From: Paraburkholderia diazotrophica
Lineage (GTDB): Bacteria > Pseudomonadota > Gammaproteobacteria > Burkholderiales > Burkholderiaceae
Direction: 5' to 3'
Assembly: GCF_900108945.1 (NCBI RefSeq)
Contig: NZ_FNYE01000006.1
Location: forward strand, 1-64,000
Length of the DNA stretch: 64,000 nt
Under the pieces are notes generated by a model that had not been told where the DNA came from, made no database searches, and saw only the letters and a program-made list of their open reading frames with translations. The position numbers and the translations under genes are program-made. Below, piece by piece: positions 32,032 to 41,236 of this stretch (the first letter of the stretch is position 1; every line of letters begins with the position of its first letter).

Positions 32032-34950
32032 ATGGAGCGAAGCGTGCAAAACATCGAAGGGGCCGTGGCGCCCGGCGTGCTCGCGGGACTGTCGCAAGAG
32101 TGCGCACCCGCTGCCTCCGACGACAGGCGGCTGAAGATCAGCGTCATCAACGGCAATTTGCAGTTCATTCAGGAGCCGCTTCTGATCGGCCACTACCGCG
32201 ATGCGTCGCTGACGGGCGTCGAGCGCGTCGTCGACGATCTGATCGGCGGCGCGTTGAGCACGTCGATCCGTCTCGGGCGTTATCCGCAGCATCTCGGCAG
32301 CCAGCAGGTGTTCGTCAACGCGGGCTTCCGTTCGCCGCATCCGTTTCGCCTGCCGCGGCCGGCGGGGCTGATCGTCGTCGGGCTCGGCAGCGAGGGACAG
32401 CTTCGCGCAAGCGACCTCGCGACGACCGTGCGCCTCGGCGTGATCGCATGGGCGCAGCGGCTGGCCGAGAACGAGGAGCAGGGCGCGGAGCCGTTCTCGC
32501 TCGCGGCGACGCTGATCGGCAGCGGCGGCACGGGCATCGCGCCCGGCCAGGCGGCGCGGCTCGTCGCCGAAGGGGTGCAGGATGCGAACCTGCGGCTTGC
32601 GAGCACCGACTGGCCGTGCGTTCGGCACCTGCGGCTGATCGAGCTTTACCTCGATCGCTCGACGGAAGCGTGGCGCGCGCTGAAGCTGCTCGAACAGGCG
32701 AGCCCCGAGTGCTACGAGATCGACGACGCCATCCTGACTTCGACGGGCGCGCTGCTGCGGCCTCTCGACAGCAGCTATCGCGGCGCCGACTACGATCTGA
32801 TCAGTGCCGTCACGCAGATCGACGCGTCAGGCGACACCAACATCGTCTACACGCTCGACACGCGCCGCGCGCGCACGGAAGTCCGCGCGACGGCGACGCA
32901 AGGGCGTCTGCTCGCTCAGCTCGTGAAGGCGGCGTCGAGCGCCGACAACGACGACGCGAATATCGGCCAGGTGCTCTATCAGCTGATCGTTCCGCGCGAG
33001 ATGCGGCCGTTTCTCGCGGGCGGATCGGAGATGCAGATCGAAGTCGACAGCGGCACGGCCGGCATTCCGTGGGAAATGCTCGACACGTCCGCGAACGCGT
33101 CGCAGCGCAACGCCGATTCGCCACGCCCGTGGGCGATACGCGCGAAGCTGCTGCGCAAGCTGCGCATCGGCGACTTTCGACATCGCGTCGACGATGCGCC
33201 GCGTGACGCGCAGATTCTCGTGATCGGCGAGCCGTACTGCAACGATCCGCGCTATCCGGCGCTGCCGGGCGCGCGGCAGGAAGCGCGGGCGATCGCGAAC
33301 CTGTTGCGCGAGAAGATCGGCGCGGCGCGCGTGACGGGGCTCGTCGCCGCATCGGACGATGAACGCGGACCGGACGCGCGCAACATCATCAGCACGCTGC
33401 TCGAACGCGACTGGCGCGTGCTGCACATCTCGGGACACGGCGAGCCGCCCGCCGACGACGCACACCCGGTCGATGCCGGCGACGACCGTCTGCGCGGCGT
33501 CGTGCTGTCGGACGGCATCTTTCTCGGGCCGCGCGAGATCGGCATGTTGCAGCGCACGCCCGAACTCGTGTTCGTGAACTGCTGCTATCTCGCCGCGCGC
33601 AGCGGCGACCAGTTGCTGAAGGCCGCGGACGTGCCCGTGTACGACCGGCCGCGCTATGCCGCGAACATCGCCGAGGCGCTGATCCGGATCGGCGTGAAGT
33701 GCGTGATCGCGTCGGGCTGGGCCGTCGACGACGAACCCGCGCAACAGTTCGCGACCGTTTTCTACCGGCGGATTCTCGAAGGCGAGCGCTTTCTCGATGC
33801 CGTCGCCGTCGCGCGCGACGCGGCGTGGCTATGCGGCGGCAACACATGGGCCGCGTACCAGTGCTACGGCGACGCGAACTGGACGCTCGAACCGGCATCG
33901 GGCAGCATGGGCGCGCGCGAGCGCACGGCCGAGGACTGCTATGCGGGCATCGCGTCGTCGGTGTCGTTGATACTCGCGCTCGAAGAACTGGAGACGAGCG
34001 CGCGCTTCGACGCATCGGGCTCGCCGGACCGGCTGTGCTATCTCGACGAGCGTTTCGGCTCGCGCTGGGGCGCGCAGGGCGACGTCGCGGAGGCGTTCGG
34101 CAGGGCATGGTCCGCGTGGCGGATCGAAGAGAAAGCTGTCGAGTGGTACGAGCGCGCCGTGCGCGCGGGCGACGGCCGCACGACGTTCGCCGCGACCGAT
34201 CAGCTCGCGAACCTGCAGGCGCGGCTCGCGTGGACCACGCTGAAGGCGAAGGCGGCGCAGGGCGGCGAGAGCGTCGTATCCGCGTCCGATATCGACGCCG
34301 CGCGCAGCCAGGTCCAGAACAGCATCGCGCTGCTTCAGTCGCTGCTCGACGTGCGGCGCACGGTCGACCGCCTGAGCATTTGCGCGGCGGCATACAAGCG
34401 CGTCGCGCTCGTCGAGCGGATCGCAGGCGACGAAGCGGCGGAGTCGGCGGCGATCGGCAAGATGCTTGCGCTGTATCGTGAAGCCGAGCAGCTCGGCGAT
34501 GCGCAAGGCGATGCCGCGACGTTCTATCCGCTGATCAACCGGCTCGCGGCCGAACTGATGCTGGGCATGGGCGCGCCGTCAGCGGACGGATTCGACGCTG
34601 CTTCAGTGGAGAGGCTCAGGCACATGCTCGAGCAGTGCGTGCATGGGGAACCGGACTTCTGGAACATCTCGGCGATGACGGAGCTTCGGATCTACGAAAG
34701 CCTCGCGGCGAAGCAGCTCGAAGCGAGCTTCGCCGCGATCCGCGCGGATTTCGTCGATCTGCACACGCGCGTGCCGTCGAGAAGCAACTGGAGCTCCGTG
34801 CTCGATCAATACGATTTCGTGCTCTATCCGTATGCGAACCAGCCGGCTATTGCAGACGGCGAGAAAGCGGCTGTCGCGCAGTTGCTCGACATGCTCAGGC
34901 AATGGGTGCATGAGGACCAGCCGCCGTCACCGCAGCAGCCGTCGGCGTGA
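32032..34950 (+). CDS. CHAT-domain (caspase-like) protease with helical tail
   Basis: A 972-residue protein. The N-terminal third (1-300) is of unknown type. The CHAT protease occupies roughly residues 310-630, with the catalytic histidine H469 in LHISGHGE and cysteine C517 or C518 in LVFVNCCYL, the order and context expected for caspase-HetF-type peptidases. Also typical is IPWEML upstream. From about residue 640 the chain is helical with TPR-like pairs (WSAWRIEEKAVEWYERAVRA), likely a partner- or signal-binding part. CHAT proteases in bacterial immunity cleave a partner after activation. Here candidates are the lysozyme-like protein upstream and the convergent protein at 35003-35788. Confidence 0.9.
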   Translation: MERSVQNIEGAVAPGVLAGLSQECAPAASDDRRLKISVINGNLQFIQEPLLIGHYRDASLTGVERVVDDLIGGALSTSIRLGRYPQHLGSQQVFVNAGFRSPHPFRLPRPAGLIVVGLGSEGQLRASDLATTVRLGVIAWAQRLAENEEQGAEPFSLAATLIGSGGTGIAPGQAARLVAEGVQDANLRLASTDWPCVRHLRLIELYLDRSTEAWRALKLLEQASPECYEIDDAILTSTGALLRPLDSSYRGADYDLISAVTQIDASGDTNIVYTLDTRRARTEVRATATQGRLLAQLVKAASSADNDDANIGQVLYQLIVPREMRPFLAGGSEMQIEVDSGTAGIPWEMLDTSANASQRNADSPRPWAIRAKLLRKLRIGDFRHRVDDAPRDAQILVIGEPYCNDPRYPALPGARQEARAIANLLREKIGAARVTGLVAASDDERGPDARNIISTLLERDWRVLHISGHGEPPADDAHPVDAGDDRLRGVVLSDGIFLGPREIGMLQRTPELVFVNCCYLAARSGDQLLKAADVPVYDRPRYAANIAEALIRIGVKCVIASGWAVDDEPAQQFATVFYRRILEGERFLDAVAVARDAAWLCGGNTWAAYQCYGDANWTLEPASGSMGARERTAEDCYAGIASSVSLILALEELETSARFDASGSPDRLCYLDERFGSRWGAQGDVAEAFGRAWSAWRIEEKAVEWYERAVRAGDGRTTFAATDQLANLQARLAWTTLKAKAAQGGESVVSASDIDAARSQVQNSIALLQSLLDVRRTVDRLSICAAAYKRVALVERIAGDEAAESAAIGKMLALYREAEQLGDAQGDAATFYPLINRLAAELMLGMGAPSADGFDAASVERLRHMLEQCVHGEPDFWNISAMTELRIYESLAAKQLEASFAAIRADFVDLHTRVPSRSNWSSVLDQYDFVLYPYANQPAIADGEKAAVAQLLDMLRQWVHEDQPPSPQQPSA

Positions 34951-35007
34951 GCGCTCGTAGTGCTTGTGGCGCTCGTAGTGTTCGTCGCGTTCGTCACGTT
35001 CGTCACG
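34951..35007. repeat. Short direct repeats between convergent genes
   Basis: Two copies of GCGCTCGTAGTG (34951-34962 and 34969-34980) are followed by three contiguous 9-bp units TTCGTCGCG, TTCGTCACG, TTCGTCACG (34981-35007). The last unit contains the stop codon of the minus-strand gene. Confidence 0.8.
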
Positions 35008-35788
35008 ACAGATCGGGCAGCGCGCTCAGATAACTGCTCGTGAAGCTCGCCACCTTCTGTTGCAGCGTCGCCTGAACGGCGTCGAGCACCGACAGGTTGA
35101 TCTGCGCCGTCGTCGAGAAGCGCTTGAGGTTCGCCTCGTTGTTCTGCACCTTGACGAACAGCACTTGCGTGATCGTCATGCTCGCCGCCAGCGAAAACGC
35201 CATCAGCGATACGCTGAGATCGCCCGCTTCCGTCGGCTCGGCGAGCGCGATCTGGAAGCTCGCCGTGTTCGCGCGCCGGCTTTCGCGATTGAAGAGCGTG
35301 ATCCATGGCGTCGACGTATCCATCGAACGCAGCGCCTTCAGCGTCGCGTCGATCAGCGGCGCGGCGGCGATGGCGCCCGGCCCGAGCAGCAGCGCCGCGA
35401 CGGCCGTGATCGCTTCGTGCACGTCGAGTCCTGCCTCGCCCGATACATAGTCAGTCATCTCACAGCTTTCGACGCGCCATCCGAGATTCGACAGCACGCC
35501 GCCATAGCCGCGATACCAGTTCTGCGTGTCGTCGGGCGAAATCCCCTGGTGCTTGAGGATCAGTTGCGCGAGCAACAGCGAGTCCGCGACGGCCTGGCGC
35601 CGGTTTGCCGGAACGCCCGACTTGAACGACACCACGCCCGAGCCCGCGACGATCGCCTGGTCCTTGCTCGCGTCGAACGCCGGCGGCTGCAGGTTCGACG
35701 TGTTGGGATCGGCGCCGCGCCGGCGCTGGTCGGGCAGAACGGCGCCCGTCACGAAGGCAGTCGCCTGCTCGGCGGTGGCAGTGGTCAT
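35003..35788 (-). CDS. Unknown protein convergent with the CHAT gene, possible effector
   Basis: A 261-residue protein that I cannot assign to a named family. Its start at 35788 has the strong ribosome site GAGGAGC. Visible features: a polar N-terminus (1-50), a conserved-looking segment DTQNWYRGYGGVLSNLGWRV (about 95-114), a short hydrophobic helix AAVAALLLGPGAIAAAPLID (about 140-160) and an all-polar beta-rich second half. The single amphipathic or hydrophobic helix and the position facing a CHAT protease make a membrane-acting effector conceivable, but no motif proves this. Gasdermin-like signatures were looked for and not seen. Confidence 0.6.
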   Translation of the reverse strand: MTTATAEQATAFVTGAVLPDQRRRGADPNTSNLQPPAFDASKDQAIVAGSGVVSFKSGVPANRRQAVADSLLLAQLILKHQGISPDDTQNWYRGYGGVLSNLGWRVESCEMTDYVSGEAGLDVHEAITAVAALLLGPGAIAAAPLIDATLKALRSMDTSTPWITLFNRESRRANTASFQIALAEPTEAGDLSVSLMAFSLAASMTITQVLFVKVQNNEANLKRFSTTAQINLSVLDAVQATLQQKVASFTSSYLSALPDLS

Positions 35789-36175
35789 GACGATGCTCCT
35801 CGGCGGATAGGGAGGGGGCGATGGATCGTGGGATATGGCGTATGTGGCGCATGCGGCGCATGTGGCCAGCGCGGCACGTTCCATCAGGTTAGGTCATCGA
35901 TGCGGATTGGGCGGTGTTTTTTTCGCTTCGATCCCTGTCCAATACGCGGTCCAACACGCGGCTCACCACGCGATCCGCTTTTGTTATCGGCCCATCCAAA
36001 CCTCGGATTGTTCCCGTATCGGGCAGCGATTTATATTGCGTACACCGAGGGCCGTCACCGACCACGGACACACAATGAAGAATGCGCGGCACGTTAAGAC
36101 TGCGCATCGGGACAGCCTTGCATGGGACGGGAGTAAGCGCTAAAGCGCTAACTCCGATCGACAAAGGGAGCACGC
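35789..36175. other. Intergenic region upstream of the rhamnose cluster
   Basis: About 390 bp. The left part (35830-35880) has low-complexity GTGGCGCATGCGGCGCATG repeats. The right part holds a tandem pair AAGCGCT/AAAGCGCT (36135-36149) 25 nt before the SDR start, which could be an operator. No gene is seen. Confidence 0.4.
36135..36151. promoter_or_regulatory. Tandem AGCGCT motif, possible operator of the rhamnose genes
   Basis: The self-complementary hexamer AGCGCT occurs twice, 8 bp apart, just upstream of the first rhamnose-cluster gene. Spacing and position suit a regulator site or a start-proximal stem, but no binding protein can be named. Confidence 0.35.
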
Positions 36176-36940
36176 ATGAATCGTATCGATCTGGAGGGCC
36201 GCGTCGTCGTCATCACGGGCGGCGCGCGGGGTATCGGCTATGCGGTTGCGCAGCGCGCGCTGCGCTCGGGCGCGAGCGTCTCGCTGTGGGACAGGGACAA
36301 CGAACGGCTTGCACGCAGCAAGCACGAGCTCGGCGAACTCGTCGGCGAACACGGCAAGGTCTCCGCCGTCACCGTCGATCAAACGAAAGAAGCCGAGATC
36401 GATGCCGCCGTCAGCAAGACGCTCGCCGCGCACGGCGCGATCGACGTGTTGATCAACTGTGCGGGCATCACGGGCGGCAACGGCACGACATGGGAACTCG
36501 ACCCGAATGTATGGCGACAGGTGATCGACGTCAATCTGATCGGCCCATATCTCGTGTGCCGCGCGGTCGTTCCGCAGATGCTGAAGCAGGGCTACGGGCG
36601 CATCGTGAATATTGCATCGGTGGCGGCCAAGGAGGGCAATCCGAACGCGTCGCACTACAGCGCGTCGAAGGCGGGCCTGATCGGCCTCACCAAATCGCTC
36701 GGCAAGGAACTCGCGACGAAGAACATCCTCGTCAATGCCGTCACGCCCGCTGCCGCCAAAACAGAAATCTTCGATTCGATGTCGCAACAGCACATCGACT
36801 ACATGCTCTCGAAGATACCGATGAACCGCTTCCTGCTGCCTGAAGAAGCGGCATCGCTGATTCTGTGGCTGTCGTCGGAAGACTGCGCGTTCAGCACGGG
36901 TGCGGTGTTCGATCTGTCGGGCGGCCGCGCGACTTATTGA
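36176..36940 (+). CDS. SDR-family oxidoreductase, probable keto-deoxy-rhamnonate dehydrogenase
   Basis: A 254-residue classical short-chain dehydrogenase with the cofactor loop TGGARGIG (15-22), NCAG at about 99, and the active site Ser plus YSASK (Tyr-x3-Lys). It reduces or oxidises a small hydroxyl with NAD(P). It leads the 36176-40406 gene set with an MFS carrier, rhamnonate dehydratase and rhamnose dehydrogenase, so a fitting role is the 4-dehydrogenase for 2-keto-3-deoxy-L-rhamnonate known from the diketo branch of the pathway in Sphingomonas. This assignment is by context only. The ribosome site AAAGGGAG supports the start. Confidence 0.85.
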   Translation: MNRIDLEGRVVVITGGARGIGYAVAQRALRSGASVSLWDRDNERLARSKHELGELVGEHGKVSAVTVDQTKEAEIDAAVSKTLAAHGAIDVLINCAGITGGNGTTWELDPNVWRQVIDVNLIGPYLVCRAVVPQMLKQGYGRIVNIASVAAKEGNPNASHYSASKAGLIGLTKSLGKELATKNILVNAVTPAAAKTEIFDSMSQQHIDYMLSKIPMNRFLLPEEAASLILWLSSEDCAFSTGAVFDLSGGRATY

Positions 36941-37050
36941 GCGTGTCGCGTCCCAACCCGCGGCAACCCGCGGCAACTTCGAGAAGAACAACAAGGGCAC
37001 ATGCATGCCGTCCACGCGCTTGCGCGATATAGAAGACACCAGGAGACACG

Positions 37051-38379
37051 ATGAGCCGGACCCCACCCGAATCCATCGACGGCATCGTCGGCCAGGTCAT
37101 GCGGCGGCTGTTGCCGTTCCTGCTGCTGATGTACGTGCTCGCGTTTCTCTACCGCGCGAACATCGGCTTTGCGCAGAAAGCGTTGCAGCACGACACGGGC
37201 ATTTCGAACGCGGCGTTTGCGTTCGGCGCGGGTGTGTTCTTCGTCGGCTATGCGCTCTTCGAGGTGCCGAGCAATCTGCTGCTGCATCGCGTCGGCGCGC
37301 GGCTGTGGATGTGCCGGATCATGGTCACGTGGGGCATCGTGTCGGCGGCGATGAGTCTCGCGCATACGGCGACGGCCTTCTACACGCTGCGCTTCCTGCT
37401 GGGCGTCGCGGAAGCCGGCTTCTTTCCGGGCGTCATCTATTACCTCACGCGCTGGTTTCCTCAAGCGGCGCGCGGACGTGCCGTCGGCGTGTTCTATTTC
37501 GGCGCGCCGCTCGCGTTCATGTTCGGCAGTCCGCTGTCGGGCCTTCTGCTCGATCTGCACGGCATGTTGGGCCTCGCGGGCTGGCAGTGGCTGTTCCTGA
37601 TCGAGGGCGGGCTCGCATCGATCGTCGGCGTGTGCGCGTTCTTCTATCTCGACGACCGGCCCGACGACGCCACGTGGCTCACGCCCGCCGCGCGCAAAAC
37701 GTTGATCGCGGCACTCGACGACGATGCCCGCGCCGCCGCCGCGCACGGCCCGCATAACATCGTCGCGGCGCTGGTGGACAGGCGCGTGCTGCTGCTGTCC
37801 GCGATCTATCTGCTGATCCAGATGAGCGTGTATGGCGTGATCTTTTATCTGCCGCAGCAAGTGGCCGCGCTGATGGGCGAATCGGTGGGCCTGCGCGTCG
37901 GTCTCGTCGCGGCCGTGCCGTGGATCTGCGCGCTCGCGCTAACCTGGATCGTGCCGCGCCGCGCCGATCGAACGGGCGCGCACCGAAGCTGGGCTGTCGC
38001 GCTGCTGGTGCTCGCGGGTTGCGGCATCGGCGTGTCGGGTCTCGCGCACAGTCCGCTCGTCGCGTTGCTCGCGCTGTGCTGCGCGGCAAGCGGCTTCATC
38101 GCCGCGCAGCCGCTCTTCTGGACGTTCCCGACGCGATATCTGACGGGCGCGGCGGCCGCGGGCGGCATCGCGCTGATCAATTCGCTCGGCAGCCTTGGCG
38201 GCTTCATCGCGCCGACGCTGCGCACGAGCGCCGAGCATGCGTTCCAGTCGGCGTCGGCGGGGCTGCTGTTGCTGGGCGCGGCGAGCCTCTTCGCCGCGCT
38301 GCTGATCGGCACGGCGGTTCGCCTGCGCACCGCGCGCGAAACGCCCGCTTTCCCGCAACCCATTCGCCGCGTCCGCTAA
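37051..38379 (+). CDS. MFS carrier, anion:cation symporter family
   Basis: A 442-residue transporter with 12 membrane segments. Family marks are the N-terminal YVLAFLYRANIGFAQKAL stretch (TM1) and RFLLGVAEAGFFPGVIYYL (TM4), both typical of the ACS family that imports sugar acids such as glucarate, hexuronates and rhamnonate. The neighbour is rhamnonate dehydratase, so L-rhamnonate or a related acid is the likely substrate, parallel to RhmT of E. coli. The ribosome site CAGGAGAC precedes the ATG at good distance. Confidence 0.9.
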   Translation: MSRTPPESIDGIVGQVMRRLLPFLLLMYVLAFLYRANIGFAQKALQHDTGISNAAFAFGAGVFFVGYALFEVPSNLLLHRVGARLWMCRIMVTWGIVSAAMSLAHTATAFYTLRFLLGVAEAGFFPGVIYYLTRWFPQAARGRAVGVFYFGAPLAFMFGSPLSGLLLDLHGMLGLAGWQWLFLIEGGLASIVGVCAFFYLDDRPDDATWLTPAARKTLIAALDDDARAAAAHGPHNIVAALVDRRVLLLSAIYLLIQMSVYGVIFYLPQQVAALMGESVGLRVGLVAAVPWICALALTWIVPRRADRTGAHRSWAVALLVLAGCGIGVSGLAHSPLVALLALCCAASGFIAAQPLFWTFPTRYLTGAAAAGGIALINSLGSLGGFIAPTLRTSAEHAFQSASAGLLLLGAASLFAALLIGTAVRLRTARETPAFPQPIRRVR

Positions 38380-38417
38380 TACGAGGCGCGCGCAAACCAC
38401 GAACGGAGCTCTAGAAC

Positions 38418-39596
38418 ATGGCGATGCCCACTATCCGGCACGTGCGTGCCTTCGTCGTCCGCGGCGGCGGCGCGGACTATCACGACCAGGCCGACGGACA
38501 CTGGATCGACGATCACATCTCGACGCCGATGGCGCGTTATCCCGAGTACCGGCAAAGCCGCCAGTCGTTCGGCATCAACGTGCTGGGCACGCTGGTCGTC
38601 GAAATCGAAGCAAGCGACGGCACGGTCGGCTTCGCGGTGACGACGGGCGGCGAGATTGGCGCGTTCATCGTCGAGAAGCATCTCGCGCGCTTTCTCGAAG
38701 GGCAGCTCGTGACGGACATCGAGAAGATGTGGGATCAGATGTACTTCTCGACGCTCTACTACGGACGCAAAGGCATCGTGCTCAATACAATTTCGGGCGT
38801 CGATCTTGCACTGTGGGATCTGCTCGCGAAAGTGCGCAAGGAGCCTGTCTATCAGCTATTGGGCGGACCCGTGCGCGACGAGCTTCAGTTCTATGCGACG
38901 GGCGCACGGCCCGATCTCGCGAAGCAGATGGGCTTCATCGGCGGCAAGCTGCCGTTGCAGCACGGTCCTGCCGAAGGCGAAGCGGGCCTGAAGCAGAACA
39001 TCGACAAGCTCGCGGATATGCGCAGCCGTGTCGGCAGCGACTTCTGGCTGATGTACGACTGCTGGATGAGCCTCGACGTCACCTACGCGACAAAGCTCGC
39101 GAAGGCCGCGCATGAGCACGGACTCAAGTGGATCGAAGAAGCGCTGCCGCCCGACGACTACTGGGGTTACGCCGAACTGCGCCGCAATGTGCCGCGCGGC
39201 ATGATGGTGTCGACGGGCGAGCACGAAGCGACGCGCTGGGGCTTCCGGATGCTGCTCGAGATGAACTGCTGCGATCTGATTCAACCGGACGTGGGCTGGT
39301 GCGGCGGCATCACCGAGCTGATCAAGATTTCCGCGCTCGCCGATGCGCACAACGTGATGGTCGTGCCGCACGGCTCGTCGGTGTACAGCTATCACTTCGT
39401 TGTGACGCGCCACAACTCGCCGTTCGCCGAGTTTCTGATGATGGCGCCGAAGGCCGATCAGGTCGTGCCGATGTTCACGCCGCTCTTGCTCGACGAGCCC
39501 GTGCCCGTCAACGGCCGCATGAAGGTGCCCGATACGCCGGGCTTCGGCGTGCGGCTGAACCCCGAGTGCAAGCTCGAACGGCCTTATCAGCATTGA
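38418..39596 (+). CDS. rhmD: L-rhamnonate dehydratase
   Basis: A 392-residue enolase-superfamily enzyme (mandelate racemase group) that removes water from L-rhamnonate to give 2-keto-3-deoxy-L-rhamnonate. I recognise it from long identical stretches shared with E. coli RhmD, such as [23 protein letters not shown] and [10 protein letters not shown] (containing the family histidine). Metal-binding acids lie in LMYDCWMS (Asp) and KWIEEALPP (Glu), with a further Glu in STGEHEAT. The start has GGAGCTCTAGAAC upstream. It is the central enzyme of the non-phosphorylative rhamnose route in this cluster. Confidence 0.94.
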   Translation: MAMPTIRHVRAFVVRGGGADYHDQADGHWIDDHISTPMARYPEYRQSRQSFGINVLGTLVVEIEASDGTVGFAVTTGGEIGAFIVEKHLARFLEGQLVTDIEKMWDQMYFSTLYYGRKGIVLNTISGVDLALWDLLAKVRKEPVYQLLGGPVRDELQFYATGARPDLAKQMGFIGGKLPLQHGPAEGEAGLKQNIDKLADMRSRVGSDFWLMYDCWMSLDVTYATKLAKAAHEHGLKWIEEALPPDDYWGYAELRRNVPRGMMVSTGEHEATRWGFRMLLEMNCCDLIQPDVGWCGGITELIKISALADAHNVMVVPHGSSVYSYHFVVTRHNSPFAEFLMMAPKADQVVPMFTPLLLDEPVPVNGRMKVPDTPGFGVRLNPECKLERPYQH

Positions 39597-39623
39597 TCCA
39601 TACGTCGATTGTAGGAGAGGCAC

Positions 39624-40406
39624 GTGCTGCTGAAAGACAAGGCGGTGATCGTCACGGGCGGTTCGCGCGGCATTGGTCGCGCGATCGCGGTGGCGTGCGC
39701 GAAAGAGGGCGCCGATGTGGCGATCAACTACTGGGGCGACAACGACGCGTCGTATAACCGGCGTTCCGCCGTCGAAGAAGTGGTCGGCGAGATCGCGGCA
39801 TTGGGGCGGCGCGTGATCGCCGTCGAAGGCAACGTCGCGGCGAAAGAGACGGGCCCCGAGCTGGTGCGCCGCACGGTCGACGCGTTCGGCAAGGTCGACG
39901 TGCTTGCGAGCAACGCGGGCATCTGCCCGTTCCATGCGTTTCTCGACATGCCCGCTGACGTGCTCGAAACCACGGTCGCCGTGAATCTGAACGGCGCGTT
40001 CTTCGTCACGCAGGCGGCTGCGCAGCAGATGAAGGCGCAGGGCACGGGCGGCGCGATCGTCGCGACCAGTTCGATTAGCGCGCTCGTCGGCGGCGGCATG
40101 CAGACGCATTACACGCCGACCAAGGCGGGCGTCCATTCGTTGATGCAGTCGTGTGCGATTGCGCTCGGGCCGTACGGCATCCGCTGCAACTCGGTGATGC
40201 CCGGCACGATTGCGACCGATCTGAACGCCGAAGATCTCGCCGACGAAGCAAAGAAAGCGTACTTCGAGAAGCGCATTCCGCTGGGCCGTTTAGGCCGTCC
40301 GGAAGACGTCGCCGATTGCGTCGTGTTTCTCGCGTCGGACCGCGCGAGGTATGTGACGGGCGCCGCGCTGCTCGTCGATGGGGGGCTTTTTGTTAATCTG
40401 CAATAG
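39624..40406 (+). CDS. L-rhamnose 1-dehydrogenase (SDR)
   Basis: A 260-residue short-chain dehydrogenase that oxidises L-rhamnose to the lactone, the first step of the pathway. Motifs: TGGSRGIG cofactor loop, NAG at about 92, TSSIS and YTPTK (Tyr-x3-Lys). Stretches such as VAINYWGDNDASYNRRSAVE and ASNAGICPFHAFLDMP match, from memory, the characterised L-rhamnose dehydrogenase of Azotobacter vinelandii (LRA1). It starts with GTG at 39624 behind TAGGAGAGG. It follows the dehydratase gene by 27 nt. Confidence 0.9.
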   Translation: MLLKDKAVIVTGGSRGIGRAIAVACAKEGADVAINYWGDNDASYNRRSAVEEVVGEIAALGRRVIAVEGNVAAKETGPELVRRTVDAFGKVDVLASNAGICPFHAFLDMPADVLETTVAVNLNGAFFVTQAAAQQMKAQGTGGAIVATSSISALVGGGMQTHYTPTKAGVHSLMQSCAIALGPYGIRCNSVMPGTIATDLNAEDLADEAKKAYFEKRIPLGRLGRPEDVADCVVFLASDRARYVTGAALLVDGGLFVNLQ

Positions 40407-40438
40407 CGGTTTTGTGTCTGCGACGGCTTTTGTTTTCT

Positions 40439-40685
40439 GGTCTTTTTGCCTTTGCGCTGGCATCCGCGTTAGCGCCTCGCGGCGCGGGCGTTGCCCCTGT
40501 GCGGGGCGGCACTCACTTTCTTTGCCGCCGCAAAGAAAGTAAGCAAAGAAAGCGGGCTCATACCGCCAATGCTTGACCTCTACCCACGGGCTCTCAACGT
40601 CCCCATGTTTCGAGCGACTGCATTCTGGCCCATGTTCGTTGCCAACGCACTGGTTAAATGCCTCACCCGCTTCATACACCCGTGG
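40439..40685 (+). repeat. Left arm of a large imperfect inverted repeat
   Basis: About 247 bp that recurs in reverse at 40867-41111. Well-conserved blocks include GCGGGCGTTGCCCCTGTGCG, GCACTCACTTTCTTTGCCGC and TTGACCTCTACCCACGGGCT. Short frames through it (with AAAKKVSKESGL) are of the kind often mis-annotated as genes. Confidence 0.88.
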
Positions 40686-40866
40686 CACGGCTAAGGGCAT
40701 CGAACACGTCAGCGCCGCATGTCGGTAGTGAATGAGGTTGCTATACCGTACAGGACGCCGCCCGCACTTGAGCCGCATCGCGTGGCGAGGGTGTCCTGCG
40801 CGGCGCGAATGCCTACACACAGTTTGCCGCAAAGGGGCCGCAAATATTCGGTGTCGCGGGCTGCAA

Positions 40867-41111
40867 CACGGGTGCATGAAGCGGGTGAGGCGTTTAGCTA
40901 GAGCGTTGGCGACGAACATCAGCGAGCACACTGCCGTATGAAACTCGGGGACGTTGAGAGCCCGTGGGTAAAGGTCAAGCACTGGCGGTGTGAGCCCGCT
41001 TTCTTTGCTTACTTTCTTTGCGGCGGCAAAGAAAGTGAGTGCCGCCCCGCACAGGGGCAACGCCCGCGCCGGTAGGCGCATCGCGGATGCCAGCGAAGGG
41101 CAAAGCAAACC
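40867..41111 (-). repeat. Right arm of the large imperfect inverted repeat
   Basis: Inverted partner of 40439-40685, about 245 bp, with a spacer of about 180 bp between the arms. The differences between arms cluster in the inner third. The whole block fills the gap between the rhamnose dehydrogenase gene and the convergent LysR gene and has no gene of its own. Confidence 0.88.
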
Positions 41112-41236
41112 AACGCAATCGCGGATGCCGGCAGCAAGCCATAGAGACCAAAACAAAGCGGTCGCAGACACAAACCACATCGCGGAGGCTCGCGACAAGG
41201 GCAAAAACCCAACAGCATCGCAGACAACAAAAAAAC

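Noticed and set aside
35003..35788. Bacterial gasdermin as the identity of the protein facing the CHAT gene
   Set aside because: Context would suit it, but I see no gasdermin-like beta-strand pattern, no N-terminal Cys acylation site and no short inhibitory tail that would support the name.
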